Part shown: piece by piece, positions 26,282 to 35,619 of the stretch
How positions within the stretch are numbered: the stretch's first letter is position 1
How the letters are laid out: every line of letters begins with the position of its first letter
Assembly: GCA_963815305.1 (NCBI GenBank)
Contig: CAWFFW010000001.1
Location: 992,001-1,056,000, forward strand
Direction: 5' to 3'
DNA: 64,000 bases
Origin: CAXBID01 sp963815305
Lineage (GTDB): Bacteria > Bacteroidota > Bacteroidia > Flavobacteriales > Flavobacteriaceae
The notes under the pieces: generated by a model
Seen by the model: the letters and a program-made list of their open reading frames with translations, nothing else
What the model was told of the DNA's origin: nothing
Databases searched by the model: none
Made by a program: the position numbers and the translations under genes

Positions 26282-26737
26282 ATGGCTAAATCGCAAGTAA
26301 CATTTAATAAAATTGAAAAAGAAAAAAAACGCTTAAAGAAAAGAGAAGAAAAGCAAAAGAAGAAGGACGCTCGTAAAGCTGAAAAAGAAGCTAGTGGAAC
26401 ATCTGGTATTCAATTTGCTTATGTTGATTTTAATGGAAATTTAACGGACACGCCACCAGATCCTGCCATGCGTGAAAAAGTAGAAGCTGAAACTATTGAG
26501 TTAGGAATTCCTAAAAAAGAAGATAGACCAGAAGAAGTATTTACAGCAAAAGAAGGTAAGGTTTCATTCTTTGATCATTCTAAAGGCTTTGGATTTATTA
26601 TTGATAGCATTAATCAAGAAAAATATTTTGTACATGTTAGCGGCTTACTTGAAGATATTGAAGAAAACGATAAAGTTACTTATGAGTTAGAACGTGGACA
26701 GAAAGGTATGAATGCTGTTCGTGTAAAAAAGATTTAA
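26282..26737 (+). CDS. Cold-shock-domain RNA-binding protein with basic N-terminus
   Basis: 151 residues. Residues 8-38 are a very Lys/Glu-rich, probably helical basic segment. The C-terminal cold-shock domain (about 86-151) has both RNA-binding motifs: KGFGFI (101-106) and YFVHVS (115-120). The protein is about twice the length of a plain Csp. It lies between an SF2 helicase and PPK2, a neighbourhood that suggests RNA handling under stress, though each gene may be separately expressed. Confidence 0.9.
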   Translation: MAKSQVTFNKIEKEKKRLKKREEKQKKKDARKAEKEASGTSGIQFAYVDFNGNLTDTPPDPAMREKVEAETIELGIPKKEDRPEEVFTAKEGKVSFFDHSKGFGFIIDSINQEKYFVHVSGLLEDIEENDKVTYELERGQKGMNAVRVKKI

Positions 26738-26763
26738 TTCAATTATAATATACGTTTTAATTA

Positions 26764-27540
26764 ATGTCGTTAAGATTTCATACGCTAGAAGAGGATGAAG
26801 AATATATAAATCTCCAGACTGAATTAGTTAGGCTACAACAGCATATAAAAGCTACCAATCAACGGGTCCTTATTTTATTTGAAGGTCGAGATACGGCAGG
26901 AAAAGGTGGTGCTATTATGCGTTTCATTCGTTTTTTAAACCCACGTCTTTTCAAAGTGGTAGCGCTTTCTAAACCCACCGAACGCGAATTTGGACAATGG
27001 TACTTTCAACGTTATATAGAGCATTTACCTGGCCCAGGTGAAATGGTACTTTTTGATCGTAGTTGGTACAACAGATCAGTTGTAGAACCTGTAATGGGTT
27101 TCTGCACAAAAAAACAATACAATTTATTTAATAAACAAGTCGTTCAATTAGAGAAATTATTAGTAGAAGATGGAATTCATCTTTTTAAATTCTGGTTTTC
27201 AATTAATTCTGAAGAACAAAAACGACGTTTAGAAGAAAGAGTTCATAATCCTTTAAAACAATGGAAATTGAGCAGTGTAGATGTTGAAGCTCAATCGAAA
27301 TGGGAAGATTTTACAACCTATAAAGAAGCCATGTTCAAAAAAACTGGAAAACCCAATGCACCTTGGGTTGTCATCAATGGAAATGAACGCGACGTGGCTA
27401 GAAAAGAGGTGATTAGATATGTTGTTAATAGGTTTAAATATGATAAGAAAGGTGAGACAGGTGAGCGATTGGAACTTGATACTTCTATCATATCAGAGGT
27501 TTTTGATGCGAAAAGTCTTAAAAAATGTTTGAGTAAATAA
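26764..27540 (+). CDS. ppk2: Polyphosphate kinase 2
   Basis: 258-residue PPK2 of the single-domain type, which uses polyphosphate to phosphorylate nucleoside diphosphates or monophosphates. The P-loop is EGRDTAGKGGA (40-50) and the Walker B/DRxxYNR motif is LFDRSWYNRSVVEP (96-109). The lid region QKRRLEERVHNPLKQWKLS follows. Whether it prefers ADP, GDP or AMP cannot be settled from these motifs alone. Starts 26 bases after the cold-shock gene. Confidence 0.92.
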   Translation: MSLRFHTLEEDEEYINLQTELVRLQQHIKATNQRVLILFEGRDTAGKGGAIMRFIRFLNPRLFKVVALSKPTEREFGQWYFQRYIEHLPGPGEMVLFDRSWYNRSVVEPVMGFCTKKQYNLFNKQVVQLEKLLVEDGIHLFKFWFSINSEEQKRRLEERVHNPLKQWKLSSVDVEAQSKWEDFTTYKEAMFKKTGKPNAPWVVINGNERDVARKEVIRYVVNRFKYDKKGETGERLELDTSIISEVFDAKSLKKCLSK

Positions 27541-27589
27541 AAAGCTTATTTCACTTTAATATACAACTCTTGATAGTTGTAATTTACAT

Positions 27590-28504
27590 ATGGCAATACC
27601 TAAAAAAACAATTATTATTGTATTAGCATTTTTTGCCATTTATGTTATCTGGGGTTCCACTTATCTTTTAAATAAAATAGCAGTAACCGAATTACCTCCG
27701 TTTAAATTAGCATCCATACGTTTTATTACTGCAGGTCTATTAATTTTCGTTATTGCAAAAATACTAAAGGTTAGCATTTCAATTACAAAAGCACAATTAA
27801 AGAACTGTATAATTGCTGGGTTTTTATTTTTAAGTTTTGGCAATGGCATAGTGGTTTGGGCACTTAAGTTTGTAGATAGTGGTTTTACAGCTCTAGAAAT
27901 TTCTGCGCAGCCCTTAGTTGTGCTCATACTTATGCGAATTTTACAGGGTAAAAAAATTTCAGCAATGTCTTACGTTGGTGTGTTATTAGGATTTATTGGT
28001 ATATACCTTTTAGTCAGCCAAAAACAGCTTATTAGTCTGGAAAATCAAATTACAGGAATGATAATGATTTTTGTTTGTATGATAAGTTGGGCGTATGGTA
28101 GTTTATTTGTTGGAAAAGCAGATTTGCCTAAAAATTATTTTGTGAATACAGGTTACCAAATGCTAGCAGGTGGAATTATACTAGCCATAGCAAGCTTTTG
28201 CTTTGGTGAAACATGGACATTACCATCCACATGGAGTACCCATGTGCAGTGGTCTATGTTAGCACTTATTATTTTTGGCAGTATCATAGCATTCACAGCT
28301 TTTAACTATTTATTAAAAGAAGTTTCTCCAGAAAAAGTAGCGACGTCAACGTATGTTAATCCTATTATTGCTTTATTTTTAGGTTGGTGGGTATTAAATG
28401 AAATCATTACACTTCAATCTATAATCGCAGCTATAATTTTACTCACAGGAGTTTATTTTATAAATTCTAAGCGAAAATTTAAATCCTGGGGTATTGGACG
28501 TTAA
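27590..28504 (+). CDS. EamA-family (DMT) transporter
   Basis: 304 residues with ten hydrophobic segments in two EamA repeats. The start IYVIWGSTYLLNKIAVTELPPF (residues 17-38) is the usual first helix of RhaT/YdcZ-like exporters, and the second repeat ends with PIIALFLGWWVLNEIIT. The substrate is unknown; metabolite or amino-acid export is usual. The next EamA gene begins inside its last four codons, so the two may work as a pair or simply be co-expressed. Confidence 0.9.
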   Translation: MAIPKKTIIIVLAFFAIYVIWGSTYLLNKIAVTELPPFKLASIRFITAGLLIFVIAKILKVSISITKAQLKNCIIAGFLFLSFGNGIVVWALKFVDSGFTALEISAQPLVVLILMRILQGKKISAMSYVGVLLGFIGIYLLVSQKQLISLENQITGMIMIFVCMISWAYGSLFVGKADLPKNYFVNTGYQMLAGGIILAIASFCFGETWTLPSTWSTHVQWSMLALIIFGSIIAFTAFNYLLKEVSPEKVATSTYVNPIIALFLGWWVLNEIITLQSIIAAIILLTGVYFINSKRKFKSWGIGR

Positions 28505-29339
28505 AAGTGCGATTAAGTTTATGTTGATTAGTACATTGGCTTTTGCTTGTATGAATGCCACCGTAAAATACTTAAATGATGTCAGCCCTTTTCAAATTGT
28601 ATTTTTTAGATCTTCTAGTTCGTTAATTTTTACTTTTGGATTTTTATTAAAAAATAAAATCCCATTGATTGGGAATAATAATAAATTATTGATTTTAAGA
28701 GGTTTAGTTGGTGTTACTTCAATGACTTTTTTCTTTATGTCCATCAAATATTTATCGGTTGGTACCGCGGTGTCATTACGTTATATAGCACCTATTTTTG
28801 CTGCAATATTTGCCGTTATTTTATTAAAAGAACGTATAAAATCTTTACAATGGCTTTTCTTTTTAATGGCATTTGGAGGCGTTATTATTTTAAAAGGATT
28901 TGATAAAGAATTAAATTCTTATGGATTGCTTTTAGTATTATTAGCAGCACTTTCTAGTGGTTTAGTTTATATCATTATCAATAAAATAGGTAAAAGTGAA
29001 CATCCTGTTGTGGTTGTAAACTATTTTATGATTATTGCTACCATAGTAGGTGGGGTATTATCTATTAATACTTGGGTAAACCCGGTTGGCGTTGAATGGT
29101 TATTATTGTTTCTGCTTGGTGTATTTGGTTATTTTGGTCAGGTATATATGACTAAAGCTTTCCAAATAGCTTCAACAAACCAAGTAGCTCCGTTAAAATA
29201 TATCGAAGTTATTTTTACCGTGCTATTTGGATTATTTATTTTTAATGAAATTTATACGCTTTGGAGTATTCTAGGTATTATGCTCATTATTGGAGGCTTA
29301 ATTTTGAATGTTTTGTATAAAGCGAGATATAATAGCTAA
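28494..29339 (+). CDS. EamA-family (DMT) transporter, second copy
   Basis: 281 residues with ten membrane segments. The start TTG at 28494 overlaps the previous gene by 11 bases; the next in-frame ATG is at 28521, which would still leave the first helix (LISTLAFACMNATVKYL) nearly intact. The conserved FRSSSSLIFTFGF and APIFAAIFAVILLKERI blocks of the EamA family are visible, the second just before the repeat boundary. It is only distantly like the gene before it, so this is not a recent duplication. Its stop overlaps the convergent head-GIN gene by four bases. Confidence 0.87.
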   Translation: MDVKSAIKFMLISTLAFACMNATVKYLNDVSPFQIVFFRSSSSLIFTFGFLLKNKIPLIGNNNKLLILRGLVGVTSMTFFFMSIKYLSVGTAVSLRYIAPIFAAIFAVILLKERIKSLQWLFFLMAFGGVIILKGFDKELNSYGLLLVLLAALSSGLVYIIINKIGKSEHPVVVVNYFMIIATIVGGVLSINTWVNPVGVEWLLLFLLGVFGYFGQVYMTKAFQIASTNQVAPLKYIEVIFTVLFGLFIFNEIYTLWSILGIMLIIGGLILNVLYKARYNS

Positions 29340-30064
29340 TCTATTTTTTTAATTCTAGAATCTGCAGTTAATTTTTGATGAATAATAGTTGCATTGCCTT
29401 TATACCTCAACGTACAATCCGCTGTGGCTTCAATATCTATAGTATTTGTAACGGTAATATTGGCATCACAATCTGCAGCCATCTTCATTTTTAAATCTTC
29501 AACTTGTAAATCGTAATCTACTAGTTGTGCATCAGCAGATAAGTTCGCATTTAATAAACCAATAATGCCAGATAAATCAGCTTTAGCATCAGCAAAAGCT
29601 TTAAGTTCTAAATGGTCTACATGTACTTCACCGCTAAAAAAACTATCAGCAGTTACTCTTATTTTAGCATTATCTTTTATTAAAGCATTTTGTAAAATTA
29701 TTTTCGAATCAGCTGCAACTGAAAAATCTGTGATGGATTTAGTAGTGATATAAATATTTAGCGTTTCTCGACCTTTAATTTTTACGTTATTTTTAATGTG
29801 AACCACTAATTTATTGTTTTCTTTTCTAGCTATTATATAATCATGCAAATTATCATTGGCCTCAATTTCTATCGATTCTTCAGTATCAGAAAAAGTAATG
29901 TAAGCATTAAAACTATTAGCTATTTCTATAGCGTTAAAATCAGTAATATTTAAAGTTCTGTAAGTAACAGCATCATTATTTGTTACTCTTATGGTGTCTA
30001 GGCTGCAGGAAGATATAATGAGCGTAAAAAGGGCGATTAATATATAAATTCTGTTCGTTTTCAT
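29336..30064 (-). CDS. Head-GIN (DUF2807) lipoprotein
   Basis: 242 residues from the ATG at 30064, chosen because it begins a clean lipoprotein signal (IYILIALFTLIISSC, lipid Cys about residue 20); longer upstream starts would bury it. The mature part is a single right-handed beta-helix-like domain of short repeats (ITDFNAIEIANSFNAYITFS, then strands such as LKAFADAKADLSG), the auto-transporter adhesin head/GIN fold. It closes the ECF-sigma operon and is probably a surface or periplasmic protein involved in envelope maintenance. Confidence 0.82.
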   Translation of the reverse strand: MKTNRIYILIALFTLIISSCSLDTIRVTNNDAVTYRTLNITDFNAIEIANSFNAYITFSDTEESIEIEANDNLHDYIIARKENNKLVVHIKNNVKIKGRETLNIYITTKSITDFSVAADSKIILQNALIKDNAKIRVTADSFFSGEVHVDHLELKAFADAKADLSGIIGLLNANLSADAQLVDYDLQVEDLKMKMAADCDANITVTNTIDIEATADCTLRYKGNATIIHQKLTADSRIKKID

Positions 30065-30093
30065 TTTGATTTGATTTTGATGATGTTTATAAT

Positions 30094-30240
30094 TTATTGA
30101 TTCATTGATTTGCTCAATTTCATTACAGGAATCCATTGAAAATTAATGGGACACCAAATATTGGCTTCAGCATCGATTCTAATTGATAAAATGTTATTTT
30201 CAGAAAACACAAAATGCGTTTTTATATTTTTAGTTTTCAT
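30094..30240 (-). CDS. Small ORF coupled to the barrel gene
   Basis: 48 residues. Its ATG (30240) overlaps the stop codon of the upstream beta-barrel gene in the form ATGAAAACTAA, a classic stop/start coupling, and it ends 29 bases before the head-GIN start. The sequence (THFVFSENNILSIRID, then IWCPINFQWIPVM) is not like a membrane or signal peptide and no family is recognised. Either a real small protein or chance; the coupling is the main support. Confidence 0.4.
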   Translation of the reverse strand: MKTKNIKTHFVFSENNILSIRIDAEANIWCPINFQWIPVMKLSKSMNQ

Positions 30241-30901
30241 AGTCAATATTTTTTTTATAACGGTTTCTACCCATATTAAAAACACCAACTTTAATACCTA
30301 AACCAGCTGAAAATCCATTTATTCTTGAGAAATCATAGTCAGGTTCTAAATTTATTCTACTAGAAAATCGATACTTAATACCAGCTTCAAATTGAATGTA
30401 CCTAGAAATATTGTACAAGACATTTACGCCAGGTTCTATTACAAAAACTGGCTTCCAATCATCGTCATCCCAAAACGCATCTTCTAAATTACCTTGAACT
30501 AAACCAACAGCACCTCCACCAACAAGTAATGGAAATGAAAGATTTAGTTTGTGCTTACTGAATAATATAGGCTCCAAATGTAATCCCCCATAAAAACCTA
30601 CTAAATCTTTATCGCTAATGTCGAGACCAAGATTGTTTAAATCGCTATAAAAACCTGTGCCAACAAAACCAACTTCAAATTGTTGATTTGCTACGTAAGC
30701 TATTTTATAACTCGTTAAATAGGTGTCGGATTTTTCGATGGTTCCATACTGGAAGTTTAAGCCCATATAAACACCATGTACCGTGTTTTTTCTGTCGTTA
30801 AACTCAATATAGTCTCCATCGGGTTTATCTTGCTCTTGAGCTTGTAAATTACTGAAATAGAAAGTTAAAATTAATAAGAAGAATAGTTTGTAATTTTTCA
30901 T
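30230..30901 (-). CDS. Outer-membrane beta-barrel protein, function unknown
   Basis: 223 residues with a signal peptide (FFLLILTFYFSNLQAQ, cut near residue 21). The mature protein has about eight alternating amphipathic strands with aromatic ends (VYMGLNFQYGTIEK, QFEVGFVGTGFYSD, LVGFYGGLHLEPIL, YIQFEAGIKYRFSS), consistent with a small outer-membrane barrel. The exact ligand or pore function is unknown. It is the fourth gene from the ECF sigma factor. Confidence 0.75.
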   Translation of the reverse strand: MKNYKLFFLLILTFYFSNLQAQEQDKPDGDYIEFNDRKNTVHGVYMGLNFQYGTIEKSDTYLTSYKIAYVANQQFEVGFVGTGFYSDLNNLGLDISDKDLVGFYGGLHLEPILFSKHKLNLSFPLLVGGGAVGLVQGNLEDAFWDDDDWKPVFVIEPGVNVLYNISRYIQFEAGIKYRFSSRINLEPDYDFSRINGFSAGLGIKVGVFNMGRNRYKKNIDYEN

Positions 30902-31012
30902 GATTTGATTGATTTTAGATACTCGTTATTAGTATAGACAACATAATTATCCATTGGTTGCACATAAATTGATTTTTTTTAAAATTATTTTGAATGTACT
31001 TTAGATTTGAAT

Positions 31013-32095
31013 TTATTCTTCTAAAATAATAGCGCCTTTTCTGCCAGTGAAAGTAAATGTTCCGGTTGTAGGTTTTCCATATTTACCAGTGATTTCGCGA
31101 ATACGTTTACCTTCATTAATTACGCTACTTTTTATATTTGAAAAGGATTTTGGTAACCTCAATAAGCCTTCTTCAAGATTTGCTTTAAAGCTGAACGATA
31201 AATTAGTTATTCCAATATGAACTTCTGAAGACTCCTGATTAATCTTTACAATAGGGGCAGTATTGGTGATTTTCGATACTCTTAACTCTGATACATCCAT
31301 TGTTAAGGCTATTTTATCTTTAACGGTATTTATTTTAATATTAGAAAATTTAAGTTCTCCTTTAATATTATCTACCTTTTTAATACTAATTTCATCTTTA
31401 CTGGATAAAATTTCTAAATCTATAACAGAACCAATTTCAATATCAACCCCACTTGTAGTAAGCAATAAGTCTTTAGAATCTTCAATATCAATATCACCGT
31501 TTTTCAAATTTATAGTACCGTATGCTATGGATTTACTTCTCAGTTTGCCAAATTTCATATCTATATTGGCATTGGCTAAGTTATCGTTTATCCATAAATC
31601 ACCATGCTCTACATTTGCTTTTAATTTCCCCGTCCAATTATCAATAATGACGTCGCCAAATTTATTTGTAACGTCAATTTTTGCATAAATGGGCAAGTAA
31701 ACGGTATAATTTATTTCAACGTTGCCTTTATCAAATTCAAACGGGTTTACTTTGTTAAAATATCTTGAGAAAAAGCTGGTATTCTTTTCTGAAATTTCAG
31801 ATTTTATACTCACAAAATTAGTTGCTGTTCTAATATTGGCTTCTATGCGATCAAGAAGAGCTTTGGCGTTATCCTTTTTCTTATTAGTTACCTTAATATC
31901 AATCAATATTACCGCTTTATTTTCATCCCATCCGTTAATACTTACACGTCCGTATTTATTATCTAAATGTAATTCTCCGGTATTGGTCAATTTAAAAGTC
32001 TTCTCAATCTTTTTTGTCAACATTTCTTGCGCATGTATTGAGACACTTGTCGCTAAAAAAGCGATTATTGCTAATTTTTTATAAAGTGTACACAT
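31013..32095 (-). CDS. DUF4097-type secreted beta-repeat protein
   Basis: 360 residues with a signal peptide (LAIIAFLATSVSIHAQ). After KTFKLTNTGELHLDNKYGRVSINGW the chain is a series of short beta-strand repeats with the DUF4097 rhythm (AKIDVTNKFGDVIIDNW, VEHGDLWINDN). This family often follows ECF sigma/anti-sigma pairs. Its start overlaps the anti-sigma gene by 17 bases, so translation is coupled. It probably acts in the periplasm or outer membrane; the mechanism is unknown. Confidence 0.82.
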   Translation of the reverse strand: MCTLYKKLAIIAFLATSVSIHAQEMLTKKIEKTFKLTNTGELHLDNKYGRVSINGWDENKAVILIDIKVTNKKKDNAKALLDRIEANIRTATNFVSIKSEISEKNTSFFSRYFNKVNPFEFDKGNVEINYTVYLPIYAKIDVTNKFGDVIIDNWTGKLKANVEHGDLWINDNLANANIDMKFGKLRSKSIAYGTINLKNGDIDIEDSKDLLLTTSGVDIEIGSVIDLEILSSKDEISIKKVDNIKGELKFSNIKINTVKDKIALTMDVSELRVSKITNTAPIVKINQESSEVHIGITNLSFSFKANLEEGLLRLPKSFSNIKSSVINEGKRIREITGKYGKPTTGTFTFTGRKGAIILEE

Positions 32096-32627
32096 CGGTT
32101 TCTTCTGTGTTTTTAGAACTGTTAATTTGCTTTAATAAGTTCTCTATTAATTCAATTCTTTTTTTGTAATTAATCACAATGGCTTCTAGTACAAGCTCAC
32201 TATCTAGGTTTTTATTAAATTCAGATTTCAAAGTTTTATATTCCGCATCTAAATCATCCATGAATGATAGGAACTCCTTTTTCTGAGTTGGAGTTAATTT
32301 TGAACTTTTTTGCACCAACCTAACGTGATACGCAACTAAACCTTTGTAGTGTGCATCAATATCATTTAATTCTTGATTTGCACTGGTGTTTTGTTGTTCT
32401 ATTTCTGTATTGTTAAAAATGTTTACCAATGAAAACAAACCCAATGCAATAAGAATAATAGCAGCTACTTTAAAGGCGGCAGTATTCCAAAGTTTGATAA
32501 CTTTTGGTTTAGACGTTGGCGTATTTAATCCAGCTTCAATATTAGCCCAAATCTTGTTTTTATCTGCTTTATACTCATCAAAAAGGACTTTATTTTCTTT
32601 TATATGTTTTTCAAAATCATCCATCAT
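32079..32627 (-). CDS. Anti-sigma factor-like membrane protein
   Basis: 182 residues with a single membrane helix (about 49-68, AAFKVAAIILIALGLFSLVN). The N-terminal 48 residues face the cytoplasm and would hold the sigma factor; the periplasmic part is helical and charged. No zinc-binding His/Cys cluster is seen, so it belongs to the non-ZAS class. Its start overlaps the sigma factor stop by four bases (ATGA type), typical of co-regulated pairs. Confidence 0.82.
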   Translation of the reverse strand: MMDDFEKHIKENKVLFDEYKADKNKIWANIEAGLNTPTSKPKVIKLWNTAAFKVAAIILIALGLFSLVNIFNNTEIEQQNTSANQELNDIDAHYKGLVAYHVRLVQKSSKLTPTQKKEFLSFMDDLDAEYKTLKSEFNKNLDSELVLEAIVINYKKRIELIENLLKQINSSKNTEETDVYTL

Positions 32628-33166
32628 AATGTTTTTATAATTTCAATTAATTTTCTCTTTGCTCTGTGATATTGAGATTTAGAAGTTGATGGTGAAATAT
32701 TCAATATTTCTGAAATCTCAACATGGTCATAACCTTCAATTAAATACAGATTTATAATTTGCTGATATCCAGCTGGCAATAATCGTATACTTTTAATAAC
32801 TTTTTTAATATCCATCGTGTCTGCTTTTTCATCTTCTTCAACATTTTTTATACGATACATTTCGTTTTCAATAGGTACAATAGGTATTTTCTTTTTCTTT
32901 AATTGATTAATGCTTTTATTTACTACAATGCGCTTTAACCAAGACCCAAAAGTACTTTCATATCTAAAAGATGATAAATTATTAAAAGCTTCAATAAAAC
33001 TATCTTGAACCACATCCTCGGCATCTTCTTTTATTCGCATCATTCGCATACTCACATTATACATAGCTTCTACATAAAGCTCGTAAAGGTTATACTGAGC
33101 GTTTCTATCGCCTAACTTGCTTTTTTCTACAAGGTCTTTATGTGTATATAAAATATTGGTTTCCAA
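32624..33166 (-). CDS. ECF RNA polymerase sigma factor
   Basis: 180 residues with the two regions of an extracytoplasmic-function sigma factor: region 2 (about 15-85, including DAEDVVQDSFIEAFNNLSSF and FGSWLKRIVVNKSINQL) and region 4 (about 125-177, LPAGYQQIINLYLIEGYDHVEISEILNI... with the helix-turn-helix SPSTSKSQYHRAKRKL). It leads a minus-strand operon of six genes ending at 29336 and probably controls its own transcription. The target promoter cannot be read from the window. Confidence 0.93.
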   Translation of the reverse strand: METNILYTHKDLVEKSKLGDRNAQYNLYELYVEAMYNVSMRMMRIKEDAEDVVQDSFIEAFNNLSSFRYESTFGSWLKRIVVNKSINQLKKKKIPIVPIENEMYRIKNVEEDEKADTMDIKKVIKSIRLLPAGYQQIINLYLIEGYDHVEISEILNISPSTSKSQYHRAKRKLIEIIKTL

Positions 33167-33320
33167 TTAAATTGACTAGTCTTTAATTCAGCTTAAAATT
33201 AGTTTTATTTTTTAAGCTACTATTATAGACAACTAAAAAAATGAAAGGTTGCATTTTAAATATTTATTCTTAAACAATTTTAATTAGTAGTGATATTTAT
33301 CAAGCTTGTCTACCATATAG

Positions 33321-33328
33321 TATCTTTG
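33321..33328 (+). promoter_or_regulatory. -7 promoter box for the GT9 gene
   Basis: TATCTTTG, an exact TAnnTTTG match, 36 bases before the ATG at 33365. Confidence 0.45.
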
Positions 33329-33364
33329 TATTTTTGGCATTCTTTATAATTTGTTTAGGCATCT

Positions 33365-34411
33365 ATGACATTCAAACAACGTATTAATAAGATTAGAAGA
33401 GATTTGATGAACAGCATTACTAAAAATGTTGGACGCACGTATTCTGAGCCCAAAATAGGAGTGTTTAAAATTACTGATATTAAAAAAGTTTTGATTATCC
33501 GTCCCAATCATCGCTTGGGAAATCAGTTGTTATTAACACCCATTGTTCAGGAAGTTATCAATACATTCCCTGATTGCGAAATCGATTTATTTGTAAAAGG
33601 AGGTGTGGCTTTTCCCGTATTCGAAAACTATAAACAGGTTAAAAAAATTATTCAACTTCCCAAAAAGCCCTTCAGCAATGTTTTTAATTATGCCAAAAGT
33701 TGGTTTTCAATAAAAAATAAAAAGTACGATTTAGTTATTAATGCCGATAAAAATTCATCTTCTGGCAGATTACTTACCCAAATGGCTCAAGCTAAAATTA
33801 AAGTTTTTGGAGAATCTTATAACGAGCTTGAGTACACATTTCAAGATTATCGTCATATTGCTAAAGCTTCTGTTTATGATTTAAGACATTATTTAAACAA
33901 GCTGGGTTTCGATAAAAATGATAAAAAATTACCGCTTTTAGATATTAAACTTAGTAAAGATGAAATTTCTATAGGAAAAAAAATCTTGGATAATATTATT
34001 AAAAATGATAAAAAAACCATTTGCATTTATACCAATGCAACGGGAGAAAAATGCTACTCGGAAGATTGGTGGGGAACTTTTTATTTGCGTCTGTTAAAAG
34101 AATATCCCGATTATAATATTATCGAGATGCTACCTATTGAAAATATTTCAAAAATAAATTTCAAAGCTCCTCACTTTTACAGTGAAAACATTAGAGAAAT
34201 GGGGGCTATTATTAAAAACACTTCTATATTTATTGCTGCAGATAATGGTGTTATGCATTTGGCAAGCGCTTCATTAACTCCAACAGTAGGTTTCTTTTCA
34301 GTAACCAAAGAAGAGGTCTATGCGCCCTATGGAAATGGAAGTATGGCTTTTAACACCAATAAAACGAACATCGAAGACTGGATGGCTTCTATTCATAAAA
34401 TTCTTATATAG
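33365..34411 (+). CDS. Glycosyltransferase family 9 (heptosyltransferase-like)
   Basis: 348 residues. The GT9 N-terminal block VLIIRPNHRLGNQLLLTPIVQ (about 43-63) with the glycine of the acceptor loop is clear, and the C-terminal nucleotide-sugar site reads FIAADNGVMHLASASLTPTVGFF (about 297-319), including the D-x-G-x-x-H-x-A-A/S pattern. It should transfer a heptose or other sugar to a lipopolysaccharide core. It is on its own here, so the acceptor is unknown. Confidence 0.88.
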   Translation: MTFKQRINKIRRDLMNSITKNVGRTYSEPKIGVFKITDIKKVLIIRPNHRLGNQLLLTPIVQEVINTFPDCEIDLFVKGGVAFPVFENYKQVKKIIQLPKKPFSNVFNYAKSWFSIKNKKYDLVINADKNSSSGRLLTQMAQAKIKVFGESYNELEYTFQDYRHIAKASVYDLRHYLNKLGFDKNDKKLPLLDIKLSKDEISIGKKILDNIIKNDKKTICIYTNATGEKCYSEDWWGTFYLRLLKEYPDYNIIEMLPIENISKINFKAPHFYSENIREMGAIIKNTSIFIAADNGVMHLASASLTPTVGFFSVTKEEVYAPYGNGSMAFNTNKTNIEDWMASIHKILI

Positions 34412-34491
34412 ACGCATAGTTTACTCTTATCAAAATTTACTCTTTTCTCCATTTTATTCTGTTATATTTAGTAGAATTAAAAAATATAAAA

Positions 34492-35601
34492 ATGAGTAAA
34501 CAACCTTTATTAAAACCCCATAAAAGCAAAAATCTAAGCCTTAAAAACCGTGTTATTATGGCGCCAATGACTAGGAGTAGAGCCGATAATGAAGCACACA
34601 AACCAACTAATGAATTACACGGACTTTACTATGAACAACGTGCATCTGCTGGTTTAATCATCACAGAAGGCTCACAAGTTTCAAAACAAGCAGTTGGCTA
34701 CATTAACACTCCTGGAATATATTCTGATAAACAGATAGAAGGATGGAAAAAAGTCACGAAACGCATTCATGATAAAGGTGGGAAAATCTTTATCCAATTA
34801 TGGCACGTAGGCCGTATGTCGCATCCCGATTTTCATGATGGCCATTTACCAGTAGCACCATCCGCTATAAATCCCAATGCAAAATCATATACTCCAAGTG
34901 GTTTTAAAGACACCGTGACTCCAAAAGCAATGACTAAAAGTGACATTCAAGATACTATTAATGATTTTAAAAATGCAGCAAAAAATGCTGTAAAAGCAGG
35001 TTTTGATGGCGTAGAAATTCATTCTTCAAACGGTTATTTATTTCATCAATTCTTCAACGGAACTTCTAATCATAGAACAGATGAATACGGTGGAAGTATT
35101 GAAAATAGAGCCCGATTCTTTTTTGATGTGCTTGATGCCATAAAAGATATAATTCCAGAAGAGAAAATAGGAGCGAGATTTAATCCATCGTTAAATAATC
35201 TTTTTGGTATGTCTATGGACGAAGAAACCATACCAACGTTTGAATACATCATTAAGAAATTAAATGAATATAATTTGGCCTATATTCATTTATCTGAACC
35301 TTTTAATGATGTTTCTGATATTCCTTATGCTGTTACTAACATAGCCAAACATTTTAGACCGCTTTACAACGGAACATTAATAATAAATGCTGGATTTACT
35401 AAGGAAACTGGAAATAAAGTTATAGATGATGGTCATGCTGATTTGGTTGCCTTTGGAAAACTATACGTTTCAAATCCAGATCTAGTTGAACGTTTTGAAA
35501 ATAATATAGAAACTGCTGAATGGGATGAAGACACTTTCTATACAACTGGAAAAAAAGGTTATACCGATTATCCTAAAGCTACTGAAAAACAATTAGCCTA
35601 A
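34492..35601 (+). CDS. Old yellow enzyme-type alkene reductase
   Basis: 369-residue FMN-dependent ene-reductase. The N-terminus RVIMAPMTRSRADNE (residues 21-35) is the OYE flavin site, LIITEGSQVSKQAVGY follows, and the substrate His/Asn pair is in EIHSSNGYLFHQFF near residue 175. The loop HRTDEYGGSIENRARF is diagnostic. Such enzymes reduce activated alkenes, quinones, nitro compounds and nitrate esters using NADPH. It is first in a close group with dienelactone hydrolase and OsmC genes. Confidence 0.93.
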   Translation: MSKQPLLKPHKSKNLSLKNRVIMAPMTRSRADNEAHKPTNELHGLYYEQRASAGLIITEGSQVSKQAVGYINTPGIYSDKQIEGWKKVTKRIHDKGGKIFIQLWHVGRMSHPDFHDGHLPVAPSAINPNAKSYTPSGFKDTVTPKAMTKSDIQDTINDFKNAAKNAVKAGFDGVEIHSSNGYLFHQFFNGTSNHRTDEYGGSIENRARFFFDVLDAIKDIIPEEKIGARFNPSLNNLFGMSMDEETIPTFEYIIKKLNEYNLAYIHLSEPFNDVSDIPYAVTNIAKHFRPLYNGTLIINAGFTKETGNKVIDDGHADLVAFGKLYVSNPDLVERFENNIETAEWDEDTFYTTGKKGYTDYPKATEKQLA

Positions 35602-35619
35602 TAAAGAAAAATTAAAAAA

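Noticed and set aside
30065..30136. N-terminal extension of the head-GIN gene
   Set aside because: It would put 24 polar residues in front of a clean lipoprotein signal peptide; the ATG at 30064 is preferred.
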